DNA from: Dryocola sp032051265 | GTDB lineage: Bacteria > Pseudomonadota > Gammaproteobacteria > Enterobacterales > Enterobacteriaceae | Assembly: GCA_032051265.1 (NCBI GenBank) | Contig: DAMBYU010000001.1 | Coordinates: forward strand, 620,001 to 684,000 | Direction of reading: 5' to 3' | Length of the DNA stretch: 64,000 nucleotides | Shown here: piece by piece, positions 1-7,859 of the stretch | Layout of the letters: every line of letters begins with the position of its first letter | How positions within the stretch are numbered: position 1 is the first letter of the stretch | Position numbers and translations under genes: made by a program | The notes under the pieces: model-generated | The model's database searches: none | What the model saw: the letters and a program-made list of their open reading frames with translations, nothing else | What the model was told of the DNA's origin: nothing

Positions 1-51
1 AATGCCAAAATTTATCAGGATGTGATTCTCAAAAATTTGACAACGCTTTAA
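1..51 (+). CDS. C-terminal end of a gene cut by the window edge
   Basis: Frame 1 is open from the first base to a TAA at 49-51 and encodes sixteen residues ending in NLTTL. It lies on the same strand as the pilin genes and is followed by a strong terminator. In known type IVb pil loci the gene before pilS encodes an inner-membrane or assembly protein, so this may be the tail of such a gene, but the fragment is too short to identify. Confidence 0.35.
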   Translation, partial: NAKIYQDVILKNLTTL

Positions 52-117
52 TTAAATTATACAACAAAACTACGAAGTAAAGTTATCCTCGCTTTATTAA
101 ACAATGAGGGCGCGCGT

Positions 118-144
118 AAAGGGACTGGCAACAGTCCCTTTTTT
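118..144 (+). terminator. rho-independent terminator upstream of the pilin gene
   Basis: A perfect 7-bp stem (GGGACTG at 121-127, CAGTCCC at 132-138) with a GCAA tetraloop is followed by six T. It separates the upstream gene from the pilin gene, which probably gives the pilin its own promoter in 145-240. Confidence 0.85.
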
Positions 145-258
145 CATGCAGGTAATCCGTTTGTCTGGAAAAAATAAGGAATCCCCTGAATCATATTGCC
201 ATTTTTACAGAACCGCTTATCTCTGTATTTGAACTTATAAAAATATGGAGATTTAAAA

Positions 259-834
259 ATGAAAAGAATATATCTTAGAAATAAACGCGGTTTCTCTCTT
301 TTAGAACTTTTACTTGTACTGGGTATCATCGCAGCATTGGTTGTGGGCGCGTTTATCGTTTATCCCAAAGTGCAGGCATCGCAGCGTGCAGAAGCCGAAT
401 CAAAAAATATTGCAACCATCCAGGCGGGTGTAAAATCACTTTATACCTCAGCATCAAGTTATTCAGGGTTAACGAATACCGTAGCAGTTGGCGCGAAGAT
501 TTTTCCGGATAATATGTTAATAGGAACCGGGACATCTGCATCTGTTGTAAATGCTTTTAAAGGAGATGTGAAAATTGGTGTATCTAATGACAGTCCATCC
601 GGCGCAGAAAATTCATCTTTCAGTATTACTTATGTGGGTGTTCCTGCCGCTGAATGTGCAAAAATAGCCTCTGCTGCGGCAGGCAATTTCTACACTGTAT
701 CAGTAGGAACAGGGACAGCGGCAGTTACGAGCGGAAATATCAGAAAGGGCGGGGGTGTTATTAATATTGCTACGGCTGCAAGCGCCTGTAATGCTGGTGA
801 TAATGCAAATGCCATTACATTTATATCGTTGTAA
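259..834 (+). CDS. pilS: type IVb major pilin, PilS-like
   Basis: Predicted major subunit of a type IVb pilus, 191 aa. The N-terminus carries a short basic leader ending in Gly11, then Phe12 and a hydrophobic helix with Glu at mature position 5 (Glu16), the signature of prepilin-peptidase substrates. The C-terminal half is rich in small residues and has two cysteines (C133 and C177) that could form the usual D-region disulfide. A GGAG precedes the ATG. The gene is flanked by terminators on both sides, as expected for a highly expressed subunit. Next downstream is a PilV-like minor pilin. Assembly genes (ATPase, secretin, peptidase) are not in the window and would have to lie to the left. Family assignment is good; the exact name is inferred from the PilS/PilV pairing. 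Confidence 0.8.
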   Translation: MKRIYLRNKRGFSLLELLLVLGIIAALVVGAFIVYPKVQASQRAEAESKNIATIQAGVKSLYTSASSYSGLTNTVAVGAKIFPDNMLIGTGTSASVVNAFKGDVKIGVSNDSPSGAENSSFSITYVGVPAAECAKIASAAAGNFYTVSVGTGTAAVTSGNIRKGGGVINIATAASACNAGDNANAITFISL

Positions 835-950
835 TGTCTATTTTCTGATGGTAGCGATTAAATCGCCTGCGTTAATTTATTAAATTGTATTGACAAGGTA
901 AAAATAAATGATATTACAGGTTAGTAGTAATCATTATTATTTTCCTGTCC

Positions 951-976
951 AGCCCCTTTCAAAGGGGCTTCTTTAT
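951..976 (+). terminator. terminator between pilS and pilV
   Basis: Inverted repeat AGCCCCTTT (951-959) and AAAGGGGCT (961-969), effectively a six- to seven-pair stem with a small loop, followed by TCTTTATT. The T-tract is weak, so partial read-through is plausible. That would give abundant major pilin and little minor pilin from one transcript. Confidence 0.75.
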
Positions 977-1036
977 TGACATTTTTTAATAATCGGTTAC
1001 TTACAGAAGTGAACAGTAAATAAAAAGGAGTTAATA

Positions 1037-2638
1037 ATGATAATAAATAAAAAAGGGTTCTCTTTGCTGGAGCTGATTTTGGTATTAGGAATTGCATCGG
1101 CTGTTTCCTTTATGAAGTTTCAGGATTTAAAACAGCAACAGGAAAATATTCAGGCTGGGGCGGTAGGGCAACAGATTAAGCAGGTAGGTGATGCTGTAAA
1201 TGGTTATATCAATATCCGCTACGATAAATTATCCACACTGACTTCTGTATCCTCTTCAACAGGCACGGACCCCGGCCCAAGAACCTGCTCAACGGCAGAT
1301 AATACATGTACCATTACTTACCAGACATTGATCAATGAGGGATTACTTCCTACAACGTTTAACGGAATAAATACAAACCACTCTGCTTATTCCATCATCC
1401 TCAGACGATCAGGAAACTCGCCGAACTATGTTATTGACGGGCTTATTACCACCACCACGCAGTGGAAAGAAGGAGATAAGGTACGTTATGACTTGCTGGG
1501 TAAGGCAATGCAAGCCGCAGGTATTGACAGCGGTGTAAGCAGGACTGCTTCAACTGTTTCCGGATACAGCGGTCAATGGACTGAACAGGCATCAGATTAT
1601 AAAAACATTAGCGACAGTGGCTTACTGGCTTACCGTGTGGGTTATAGCAGTACTATGTATTCGGTTTATCTTCGTCGTGACGGGACATTACCTATGACGG
1701 GTGATTTAAATATGGGCGGGCGAGATATAAATAACCTGAAAAATATTTCGGTAACTGGAAGCGCTACTGTAGCAGGGGATGTCAGTGCAAAAAATTTGAA
1801 TGCAACTGGGGATTCTACAATTACGGGTACAGTAACAGCGGGATACGCTATTGTTAAAAATTCTTTAACATGGGGAGGCAATACAAAAGGAACATTAGAC
1901 TCTTTCGGTAATATTAATGCTCAATCTGGATCTATGAATAGTCTTCAGATAGCTCAAAATATCAACGTTGGCAATCAGATTACCAGTAAATTTGTTACAG
2001 GGGATTATGTTTATGCTAACAAAGAAATGCAAGCTCTGAAACTTGTGATTAATGGTGGGACTGCTGGGCAAATTTTTAACTCTGGAACTTCTTACCTTGA
2101 TAATATTTACACAAATCCTGGCGGTAGTATAAATAATAATGGGACATTATATACGGGCGGAAATGCTACTTTTAATGGAAATATTAAAGCTCAAAAAGGA
2201 TTAGATGCTTATGGAGCAATAAATGCAACAGGTAACATCACATCGGCTGGTCAGGTTAAAGGTGCGACTGTTGCCTCTACAGGCCGAATGATAGCAGGAG
2301 AGTTCTTACAGATTAATGGAACCGCGACGGCAGGGGCTTCATGTTCTCCTAATGGCCTACAGGGTAAAAGCAGTACTGGGGTGTTACTTTCTTGTGTAAG
2401 TTCTAAATGGACCAGTGGTTCTGGGACAACAAAAGTTAGTGGTTGGTATATACAACAATCATATGTAAACAGCGGTACTACGACCAGCACTATTTGCATT
2501 TTAAAAAATTCTATGACAAATGCTTGTTCTTGTTCTTCAGGCACAACTGGAAAAGCGGTTGTAATAGATGACTCTGTTAGCGGTAGTAATAGTGGTTCTA
2601 TGAGCGGTTCTAAAATTTTCCTGACTGGCTGTCAATAA
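1037..2638 (+). CDS. pilV: PilV-like minor pilin / tip adhesin with shufflon-type N-terminal domain
   Basis: 533 aa. Residues 1-30 are a class-B prepilin signal (cleavage after Gly7, Phe8, Glu at mature +5). The middle carries the phrase LPMTGDLNMGGRDINNL, characteristic of the PilV shufflon N-terminal domain, followed by repeated beta-strand-like segments rich in Gly, Asn and Thr. The C-terminal 100 residues contain six cysteines, like the variable receptor-binding tips of PilV proteins. RBS AGGAG sits about 6 nt before the ATG. In plasmid R64 the PilV C-terminus is switched by the Rci recombinase at 19-bp sfx repeats. I see no such repeats, no alternative C-terminal cassette and no rci gene here, so this PilV looks fixed. 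Confidence 0.78.
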   Translation: MIINKKGFSLLELILVLGIASAVSFMKFQDLKQQQENIQAGAVGQQIKQVGDAVNGYINIRYDKLSTLTSVSSSTGTDPGPRTCSTADNTCTITYQTLINEGLLPTTFNGINTNHSAYSIILRRSGNSPNYVIDGLITTTTQWKEGDKVRYDLLGKAMQAAGIDSGVSRTASTVSGYSGQWTEQASDYKNISDSGLLAYRVGYSSTMYSVYLRRDGTLPMTGDLNMGGRDINNLKNISVTGSATVAGDVSAKNLNATGDSTITGTVTAGYAIVKNSLTWGGNTKGTLDSFGNINAQSGSMNSLQIAQNINVGNQITSKFVTGDYVYANKEMQALKLVINGGTAGQIFNSGTSYLDNIYTNPGGSINNNGTLYTGGNATFNGNIKAQKGLDAYGAINATGNITSAGQVKGATVASTGRMIAGEFLQINGTATAGASCSPNGLQGKSSTGVLLSCVSSKWTSGSGTTKVSGWYIQQSYVNSGTTTSTICILKNSMTNACSCSSGTTGKAVVIDDSVSGSNSGSMSGSKIFLTGCQ

Positions 2639-2902
2639 AAACACACCACAATTTTATTATTAAAATAAAGGCTATTGATAATAGACTAAAAAAATGATCG
2701 AGAAATGATCATGTTTTTAATGTTTTTCTGTACAAACTCAAACGGACTGATTATTTCATTTCGGTTAGAATTTTGAAATTCCGTTCCTTCTATCTTTCCT
2801 ATGTGAGTAGTAATCGAGAAAGGGACGAGAAAAAACCGTATTAAGAAAGCCCTCTTTCATTATATTCAAGAAGGCCTTTTCGCCCATTAGTTAAATTGGT
2901 TT
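2639..2902. other. AT-rich convergent intergenic region
   Basis: Lies between convergent pilV and the PilZ-domain gene. I see no gene. An imperfect inverted repeat near 2845-2880 (GAAAGCCCTCTTTC against AAGAAGGCCTTTTC) could serve as a weak bidirectional terminator. Confidence 0.4.
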
Positions 2903-4630
2903 TTAAGGTTTTAAAACGTTGACTCCAAAATTTATTGGGTTAACTATCCCTTCAAGTTTTCCAATTTGTAATAAATCACTTTTTGAAACGATGCTGTTAA
3001 TATTACTGTCAGGGAATCGTAGATTTTTAACTATGTTCACCTTTACTGGCTCGCCTCTACCGTTTACGTCCATTACCCAGGCCAGAAAACCTCCACTGTA
3101 TTTAGCTAATGTACCTATTGGGTTCGGTCCATATATCCGGATATATTCTACCAGGACAGCCTTATCATAGGCATTGCCGTATTCATTTATATAACGGTAG
3201 GCTTCTAATGGCGTGCGGGGCGGGATACCATTACGGGTATATATTAACTTATTGACGGCTTTGATTACAGAAATTAGCCGAATTAAGTCCGGTAATTCAT
3301 GATGGCGCTTCCCTTGCGGATAGCCTGTACCGTCAAGTTTTTCATTAGCATTTTCAATTATATGACTGCATACCGCACTTGGCTCCCAGCCTAACTCTTT
3401 TAATTTTTCACACAGCGCCATCACATGCCCCCTGAGAATATTTTTTTGAGGCGGGGTCATAGTCACTTTCAGTGAGGGCAGTTTTTCGCTGATTAAGAGT
3501 GCTTTTCCCATCGTATGCAGCAAAGCTCCTAATACTGCCTCGCGTATCTGATGATTATAAGGATCGCGTAATAATAGTATATCAGCAAGCTGCCCTGCTA
3601 CCTTTATAGCATGCCTAACCCAATCTGACTCATCCCGTAAAAAAGCAAGAGAATACAGAAAAATCTTTCGATCTTCTTTTAGCGAATTGAGCAATGTGTC
3701 AACACAACCATAAAAAATTTCGGCAGGAAATAGATTATGGTTTTTGATATACATCATACCAATCTGGAGTTGATGTGCTATATTGATCATATCTCGTTCA
3801 GCGGGGAGCTGGCGGGTCAGTTTTTCACGTTCCAGGATTTCGCGTTGCAGGATCTTTTTTTCCTTAACACCCGGAATGAACAGAGAGGAGGGCTGATCGA
3901 TTTTATCGCTCGAACCTGTCCGGAAAATAGCTTCCCTTTCTGATTCATTAACATAATGAAATAATGCTTCAGTTTGTGATGCGGATAAGTTAATAAACTG
4001 AATACCAACAGCAGCATAACCATGATTACCAAATGGACGTATATGACGGATTTTACCCTCCGCCCAAAAAGTCTCTCCATTAGGAAATTCTAGTGTAATC
4101 CCCGGGATCTTTCGGTTTATGCTCAGAACAATACAGTCCGACAGGTCAACGTCAATCATGCATCCCCCGACAGATAAGTTACGGACATGTCCTGCAACTT
4201 TTACCTCCTGGGGATATACTTCGATGCTTGCGCGACCCTGCATGCCAACAATAAATGGGATACGAATACCCCCTCTGTTTTCTTGTATAAATACGGAATC
4301 AGGAAGCTGACATTCAAGCTGATATTGCATACTATTTGTCTTAACGATATTGCATGGAACATTACTTAGATTATAGGTCTCCCGTTCAACATGATGTGTA
4401 CCTTTCATTGCTTCCACGTCAAAGTTTATTCCACTACTGGATAAATATTTCTGAATATCCATCACTGGATACTCCAGTTCAAGTACCATACGCCCTGTAA
4501 CCAACTCCAGATCCATGACCTTTGCTGTTAGAGAAAAAGGTATTTCTTTGATATATATAGAAAAAGAATGTTTATGCTGAAGGAGCGAAGAAATCACTTT
4601 TGCTGAGGGGTTATTATGCTGTGCTATCAT
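2903..4630 (-). CDS. PilZ-domain c-di-GMP receptor fused to a degenerate HD-GYP domain
   Basis: 575 aa. Residues about 1-115 resemble a YcgR-type N-terminal module. Residues 119-230 form a PilZ domain with both c-di-GMP motifs intact: RxxxR (R119 to R123) and NxSxxG (N151, S153, G156). Residues about 335-500 are HD-GYP-like: the GYP segment DGTGYP (433-438) and HxxGK (372-376) are present. However the HD aspartate is Thr373, the paired His before DGxGYP are replaced (A428, N429), and the later D-x-x-D motif is lost. It should therefore bind c-di-GMP but not hydrolyse it. No membrane segment is seen. It converges on pilV and lies near an EAL gene, so a role in c-di-GMP control of pili or flagella is inferred. 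Start is the ATG at 4630; upstream sequence is AT-rich. Confidence 0.72.
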   Translation of the reverse strand: MIAQHNNPSAKVISSLLQHKHSFSIYIKEIPFSLTAKVMDLELVTGRMVLELEYPVMDIQKYLSSSGINFDVEAMKGTHHVERETYNLSNVPCNIVKTNSMQYQLECQLPDSVFIQENRGGIRIPFIVGMQGRASIEVYPQEVKVAGHVRNLSVGGCMIDVDLSDCIVLSINRKIPGITLEFPNGETFWAEGKIRHIRPFGNHGYAAVGIQFINLSASQTEALFHYVNESEREAIFRTGSSDKIDQPSSLFIPGVKEKKILQREILEREKLTRQLPAERDMINIAHQLQIGMMYIKNHNLFPAEIFYGCVDTLLNSLKEDRKIFLYSLAFLRDESDWVRHAIKVAGQLADILLLRDPYNHQIREAVLGALLHTMGKALLISEKLPSLKVTMTPPQKNILRGHVMALCEKLKELGWEPSAVCSHIIENANEKLDGTGYPQGKRHHELPDLIRLISVIKAVNKLIYTRNGIPPRTPLEAYRYINEYGNAYDKAVLVEYIRIYGPNPIGTLAKYSGGFLAWVMDVNGRGEPVKVNIVKNLRFPDSNINSIVSKSDLLQIGKLEGIVNPINFGVNVLKP

Positions 4631-5027
4631 CTGGATTACCTTCTTACGCTATAACTGTCTTTTCTCAGGGCCAGCTATATGTTAATTATAAATAAAAAAT
4701 ATATGTAAATCTTACCGTTCGGTTTTTCGTGACGGTAAAAAAGAAGATTGCAAGTGATACCTGCCCGTCGTCTGCTATTCATAACTTTTAATTTGCATAA
4801 GGTGCTTTCTGCATTGCATGGTCACATCCTTCGGCGATGGTGGCTGTTGCTGTTCCAAAAACTCCTTTAACCATTCTAAAACAGGGCGACAAACAATGAT
4901 GTGTCTGTAATCACGCCGGCTAACCAAAACCTTTTGAAACTATATAGAATCCCTTATGAATCCCGGATCACGGTAGTATCACTACTTTTCTGAACTTAAT
5001 ACCATATTGAAACTTGTAAGCATAGGG

Positions 5028-5092
5028 TGTACCGATCAATTATGTTCATATGATAGGTGTTGGCTATTATATGGGTGGTATTGATCGGTACA
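5028..5092. repeat. perfect 13-bp inverted repeat in the divergent promoter region
   Basis: TGTACCGATCAAT at 5028-5040 and its exact reverse complement at 5080-5092 are separated by 39 bp. It sits in the 548-bp gap (4631-5178) between the PilZ and EAL genes, which otherwise holds no gene. Candidate paired operator, or the boundary of a very small invertible segment. No T-tract follows, so a terminator is unlikely. Confidence 0.7.
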
Positions 5093-5178
5093 ATCGATTT
5101 AACTCAGGCGTAACGTTGTATTATCATTAGTATAAAATATAACCATAAGCGCAAGCGGCTATACAGGATTTAAAACCT

Positions 5179-5898
5179 TTGGAGAAATATTGTATCCACA
5201 AGATTGTTTATCAGCCTGTTATGAATCTTCATTCTGGTGTGGTTTACAAGCTAGAAGCTTTATCAAGATTCTTCAATTTTCAGGGAGAATCTTTGCCTGT
5301 TAGTGATATAATTAATGATCTGGAAAATACAGGTAATATAAAGCAAGTAACCTATTTTGTAATTGATTCAGTTATTGAGCTTCTAATAAAATCAAATGAC
5401 AAGAAAATCAGTATTAATCTTTCACATCTTCTGTTAGATAATTATGCAATAATAAATTATATAGTTACTAAATGTTCAGAATACTCATTGAATTGTTGCA
5501 GTATTGAGATTGAAATTAATGAAAAGATCTCATCTGCTGATTTAATTAATCATTTGGATTTTTTAAATTATATAAAGAGTTGCGGATTACAAATAGCATT
5601 GGATGATTTTGGCAGCGGTGTTTTACAAGAAAAAGACCTTAAAAATTACAGGTTTGATACAATCAAGATTGACCGCAGTATTATTAAAGGGATTGGGAAA
5701 TCCAGAATGAAGCACGAAAGGTTCTTGCAAATACTTTTTCCCTGCCTTGATAATGGTGCTGAAATTATTTGTGAAGGGGTTGAAGACATAGAAGATCTTA
5801 AAATGATACCCTGCCACGAAAAAATAAACATTCAGGGATTCTTGTTATCGTGCCCGCTTTCTGAAAACGACATCCTAACTCTTTTCCCAGCAAGATAA
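5179..5898 (+). CDS. stand-alone EAL-domain c-di-GMP phosphodiesterase
   Basis: 239 aa, essentially one EAL domain. Catalytic and metal-binding positions appear intact: E26 of EAL, N80 of INLS, E112, D142 and D143 of DDFGSG, K163 of KID, E199 of EGVE and Q219 of IQGF. Activity is therefore predicted, opening c-di-GMP to pGpG. The reading frame starts with TTG at 5179, preceded by AGGA about 10 nt away; the next in-frame ATG (5221) would remove the first 14 residues. The gene diverges from the PilZ/HD-GYP gene across a region with a 13-bp inverted repeat, suggesting shared control. Small EAL-only proteins in enterics often act as flagellar or fimbrial regulators, some without enzymatic activity, so regulatory use is also possible. 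Confidence 0.78.
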   Translation: MEKYCIHKIVYQPVMNLHSGVVYKLEALSRFFNFQGESLPVSDIINDLENTGNIKQVTYFVIDSVIELLIKSNDKKISINLSHLLLDNYAIINYIVTKCSEYSLNCCSIEIEINEKISSADLINHLDFLNYIKSCGLQIALDDFGSGVLQEKDLKNYRFDTIKIDRSIIKGIGKSRMKHERFLQILFPCLDNGAEIICEGVEDIEDLKMIPCHEKINIQGFLLSCPLSENDILTLFPAR

Positions 5899-5968
5899 AT
5901 TTTTAAATGTTAATTTAAAACAATTCAGAATAAATGTTAATGAATGTCATCTATGTCCTTTATGAAAT

Positions 5969-6004
5969 TTATCCCTTTTGAGAAAATTCGAACGGCCTTA
6001 TCAT
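5969..6004 (-). pseudogene. remnant of a P4-type integrase 3' end
   Basis: On the minus strand 6004-5969 reads MIRPFEFSQKG then TAA. This is one residue different from the tail of the broken integrase at 10155 and closely matches the tail of the intact integrase at 14203. Nothing upstream of this (beyond about 6013) still aligns. It marks a scar of an older integration or a deletion endpoint. Confidence 0.7.
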
Positions 6005-6239
6005 TCTGTAAGCACACCCGTTGATAAAAGATCCAAACCCATAAATATGTGATCTACGCTTAGGCCATCGAACAAATCCTGCCAGGAAACTTCAACCGGA
6101 GAGGGAATAATTACATATGTGTTCAAATTGACAGGCCGCTACACACTATCCTCACTTTATCTAAAAACCATAAGCTTTGTGAAATTTTGTAAAACTTAAC
6201 TAACTCTATACTTGTGATGATATTGCTGTTTGCTAAACA

Positions 6240-6263
6240 AAAAAAACCACCCTGATGGGTGGT
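6240..6263 (-). terminator. terminator downstream of the guide-RNA region
   Basis: ACCACCC (6246-6252), loop TGAT, GGGTGGT (6257-6263). On the minus strand the stem is followed by a run of eight T. It would end transcripts coming from fliC, tldR or the guide RNA. From 6014 to 6239 I see no other feature. Confidence 0.85.
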
Positions 6264-6459
6264 AAAGAAAATTTCACGGGTTATTGTTTTGATTATATAA
6301 GATGTTATAACTGTTTTTCTTTAATTTGATTAGAAGAAAAAGCGCCAAAAATGCTTTATTTTACTTAAGGTATAGATGGTATTGCTAGCATCTTAGGTTT
6401 TTATATAAATAGACTTTCGTACCTCTATTTTTAAACTGTAATGCTTCTTGAGATGACGA

Positions 6460-6501
6460 GGAAGATTTATCTGGGATCGTTGAACCCAGATGATTTCTTC
6501 C
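6460..6501. repeat. imperfect long inverted repeat downstream of the guide region
   Basis: GGAAGATTTATCTGGG (6460-6475) faces CCCAGATGATTTCTTCC (6485-6501); the inner 7 bp pair perfectly around a 9-nt loop. No T-run follows on either strand, so it is not a standard terminator. It may be a relic of an IS200/IS605 subterminal hairpin or a 3' stabiliser of the guide RNA. Confidence 0.55.
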
Positions 6502-6534
6502 TTTCTAAACGCAAAAGCTTATGTTAAGTCCTTT

Positions 6535-6660
6535 TAAAAAATGACCAGACGTTGACTTCCCAGCCGTTGCTGACTTAGGGTTCCTGCTTCATCGGAGAGT
6601 GTTTTACCACCACTCCTCCACAGGCAGTGACGGCAAGCCCTGCCGCCAATAGGTTACATG
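6535..6660 (-). ncRNA. predicted TldR guide RNA (scaffold plus guide)
   Basis: In TnpB-type loci the guide-RNA scaffold overlaps the 3' end of the nuclease gene and the guide follows the scaffold. Here the minus strand shows the conserved stretch encoding MKQEP (ATGAAGCAGGAACCC), a small hairpin CAGC-AACG-GCTG just past the stop, and then GGGAAGTCAAC at 6561-6551, which resembles the scaffold end of enteric IS605 elements. The following bases, GTCTGGTCATTTTTTA (6550-6535), are the candidate 16-nt guide. The guide start could be off by one base and the scaffold 5' end (6660) is only approximate. Identification depends on the neighbouring tldR call. Confidence 0.6.
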
Positions 6661-7705
6661 CTTTAGTCCGTGAACTTTCAGCATCTATATATTCTTTTTC
6701 TGCAAAACATTTTGAACGTGGTGCTTGGTCTTCTTTAGAAGCTATTTGTTCTTCATCTGGAAGCTTGATAACAAGCCCACCGTGCCATACCTGTTTATAC
6801 GTTAACTGACGTATCAATTCATACTGAATCGCAGTTAACTTGTCATATATTTCGGCATTGTTCAGTTGCGTTTCGGCAGGTAATGGTTTTTTTTCGAGAC
6901 CTTCTATTACGATCATAGCGTGGTTTTTGCTGATCGCGGTTGAAGCTTTATGCAGATAATCAACCTTTACCTGGTTTAGCCTTGATGATAATCGATTAAT
7001 TCTATGTTTGCTTTTTAACCAATTATTACTGTAGCGATTTTTTTTACGCAAGCAATTATTGAGTCGTTGGATCTGTTTCGGTAACGTTATGAGGCTTTGA
7101 GGCGGACTATATTGTGTGCCATCAGATAAAGTAATGTTTTTTTTGTCGTCAACATATACACCTACTTTTGATATGGCAGGGTGTACTGGCTCTGCAATAT
7201 CAGTTTGCGTGTTAAAACTTATATACCATTTCCCTAGTTTTCCCGAGATAGTGACATTTTTTATGTCGCCTGTTATATCGCGGCTCTTCCGGTACTTAAC
7301 CCAGCCAAGCTTTGGCAGAAGGACAAGCTGCTTTTCCTGATCCACTTTTACTCGTTGACTCGGAAAACGGAATGCATCTTGCTGTCCCTTCTTCTTAAAT
7401 CTCGGATGTTCTGCTTTCCCGGCAAAAAAGTTTGAGAAAGCTTTATCAAGATCACGTAGCGACTGTTGAAGGGATTGTGAAGGCGCTTCTTTCAGCCATG
7501 ATAAATTTGACTCAGATTTCCATTCAACCAGCTTAGGGGCAAGCTGATTGTAATGCATATGCTTTCCACCAGACTGGTAGTTATCCTTTAACAATGAAAG
7601 GCTTTTGTTGTAAACAAAGCGACAGGCACCCGCAAACAGTAGCATATCATCCTTCTGCTGCTTATTAGGTTTTAAAGCGAATTTGAATGCCTGCTGTTTG
7701 ATCAT
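6575..7705 (-). CDS. tldR: nuclease-dead TnpB homologue, TldR-type RNA-guided repressor
   Basis: 376 aa, normal TnpB/OrfB length and fold: N-terminal segment with the family phrase AxFVYNKSL, HPRFKKKG (100-107) and a RuvC core. The first RuvC aspartate (GIDLG in active enzymes) is Tyr184 in VGVYVDD; the glutamate is kept (E268 in VIEGL); the last aspartate (DxNAA) is Ser345 in SRTKACN. The four-cysteine zinc finger between WHGGL (307-311) and the C-terminus is gone, only C333 remaining. Two of three catalytic acids are thus missing, so DNA cleavage is not expected, while the RNA-coding 3' overlap is preserved. TldR proteins next to flagellin genes in Enterobacteriaceae are established as guide-RNA-dependent repressors of host fliC; this gene fits that class in sequence and position. 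No tnpA or transposon ends accompany it. Confidence 0.85.
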   Translation of the reverse strand: MIKQQAFKFALKPNKQQKDDMLLFAGACRFVYNKSLSLLKDNYQSGGKHMHYNQLAPKLVEWKSESNLSWLKEAPSQSLQQSLRDLDKAFSNFFAGKAEHPRFKKKGQQDAFRFPSQRVKVDQEKQLVLLPKLGWVKYRKSRDITGDIKNVTISGKLGKWYISFNTQTDIAEPVHPAISKVGVYVDDKKNITLSDGTQYSPPQSLITLPKQIQRLNNCLRKKNRYSNNWLKSKHRINRLSSRLNQVKVDYLHKASTAISKNHAMIVIEGLEKKPLPAETQLNNAEIYDKLTAIQYELIRQLTYKQVWHGGLVIKLPDEEQIASKEDQAPRSKCFAEKEYIDAESSRTKACNLLAAGLAVTACGGVVVKHSPMKQEP

Positions 7706-7813
7706 GTATTAGGAATGCTACCATTAAAGGTTTATAAGTGCTCAGTATAAACGTAGATTCCTTTCGTTAATCCGTAGAATTGAACGATAAATTTATAGTT
7801 ATTTTATAGATTA

Positions 7814-7843
7814 TATAAAAAAACCCCGCCGGAAGCGGGGTTT
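7814..7843 (-). terminator. fliC terminator
   Basis: AAACCCCGC (7821-7829) pairs with GCGGGGTTT (7835-7843); on the minus strand it is followed by a T-rich tract. It lies between fliC and tldR, so tldR is either expressed by read-through or from its own promoter in 7706-7813. Confidence 0.88.
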
Positions 7844-7859
7844 GTCAGATAAAAGGCGA

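Noticed and set aside
2251..2544. Minus-strand open frame inside pilV
   Set aside because: Antisense to a clear PilV coding region; no independent support.
6575..7705. Active IS200/IS605 TnpB as part of a mobile insertion sequence
   Set aside because: Two RuvC aspartates and the zinc finger are missing, no tnpA is present and no clear element ends are visible.
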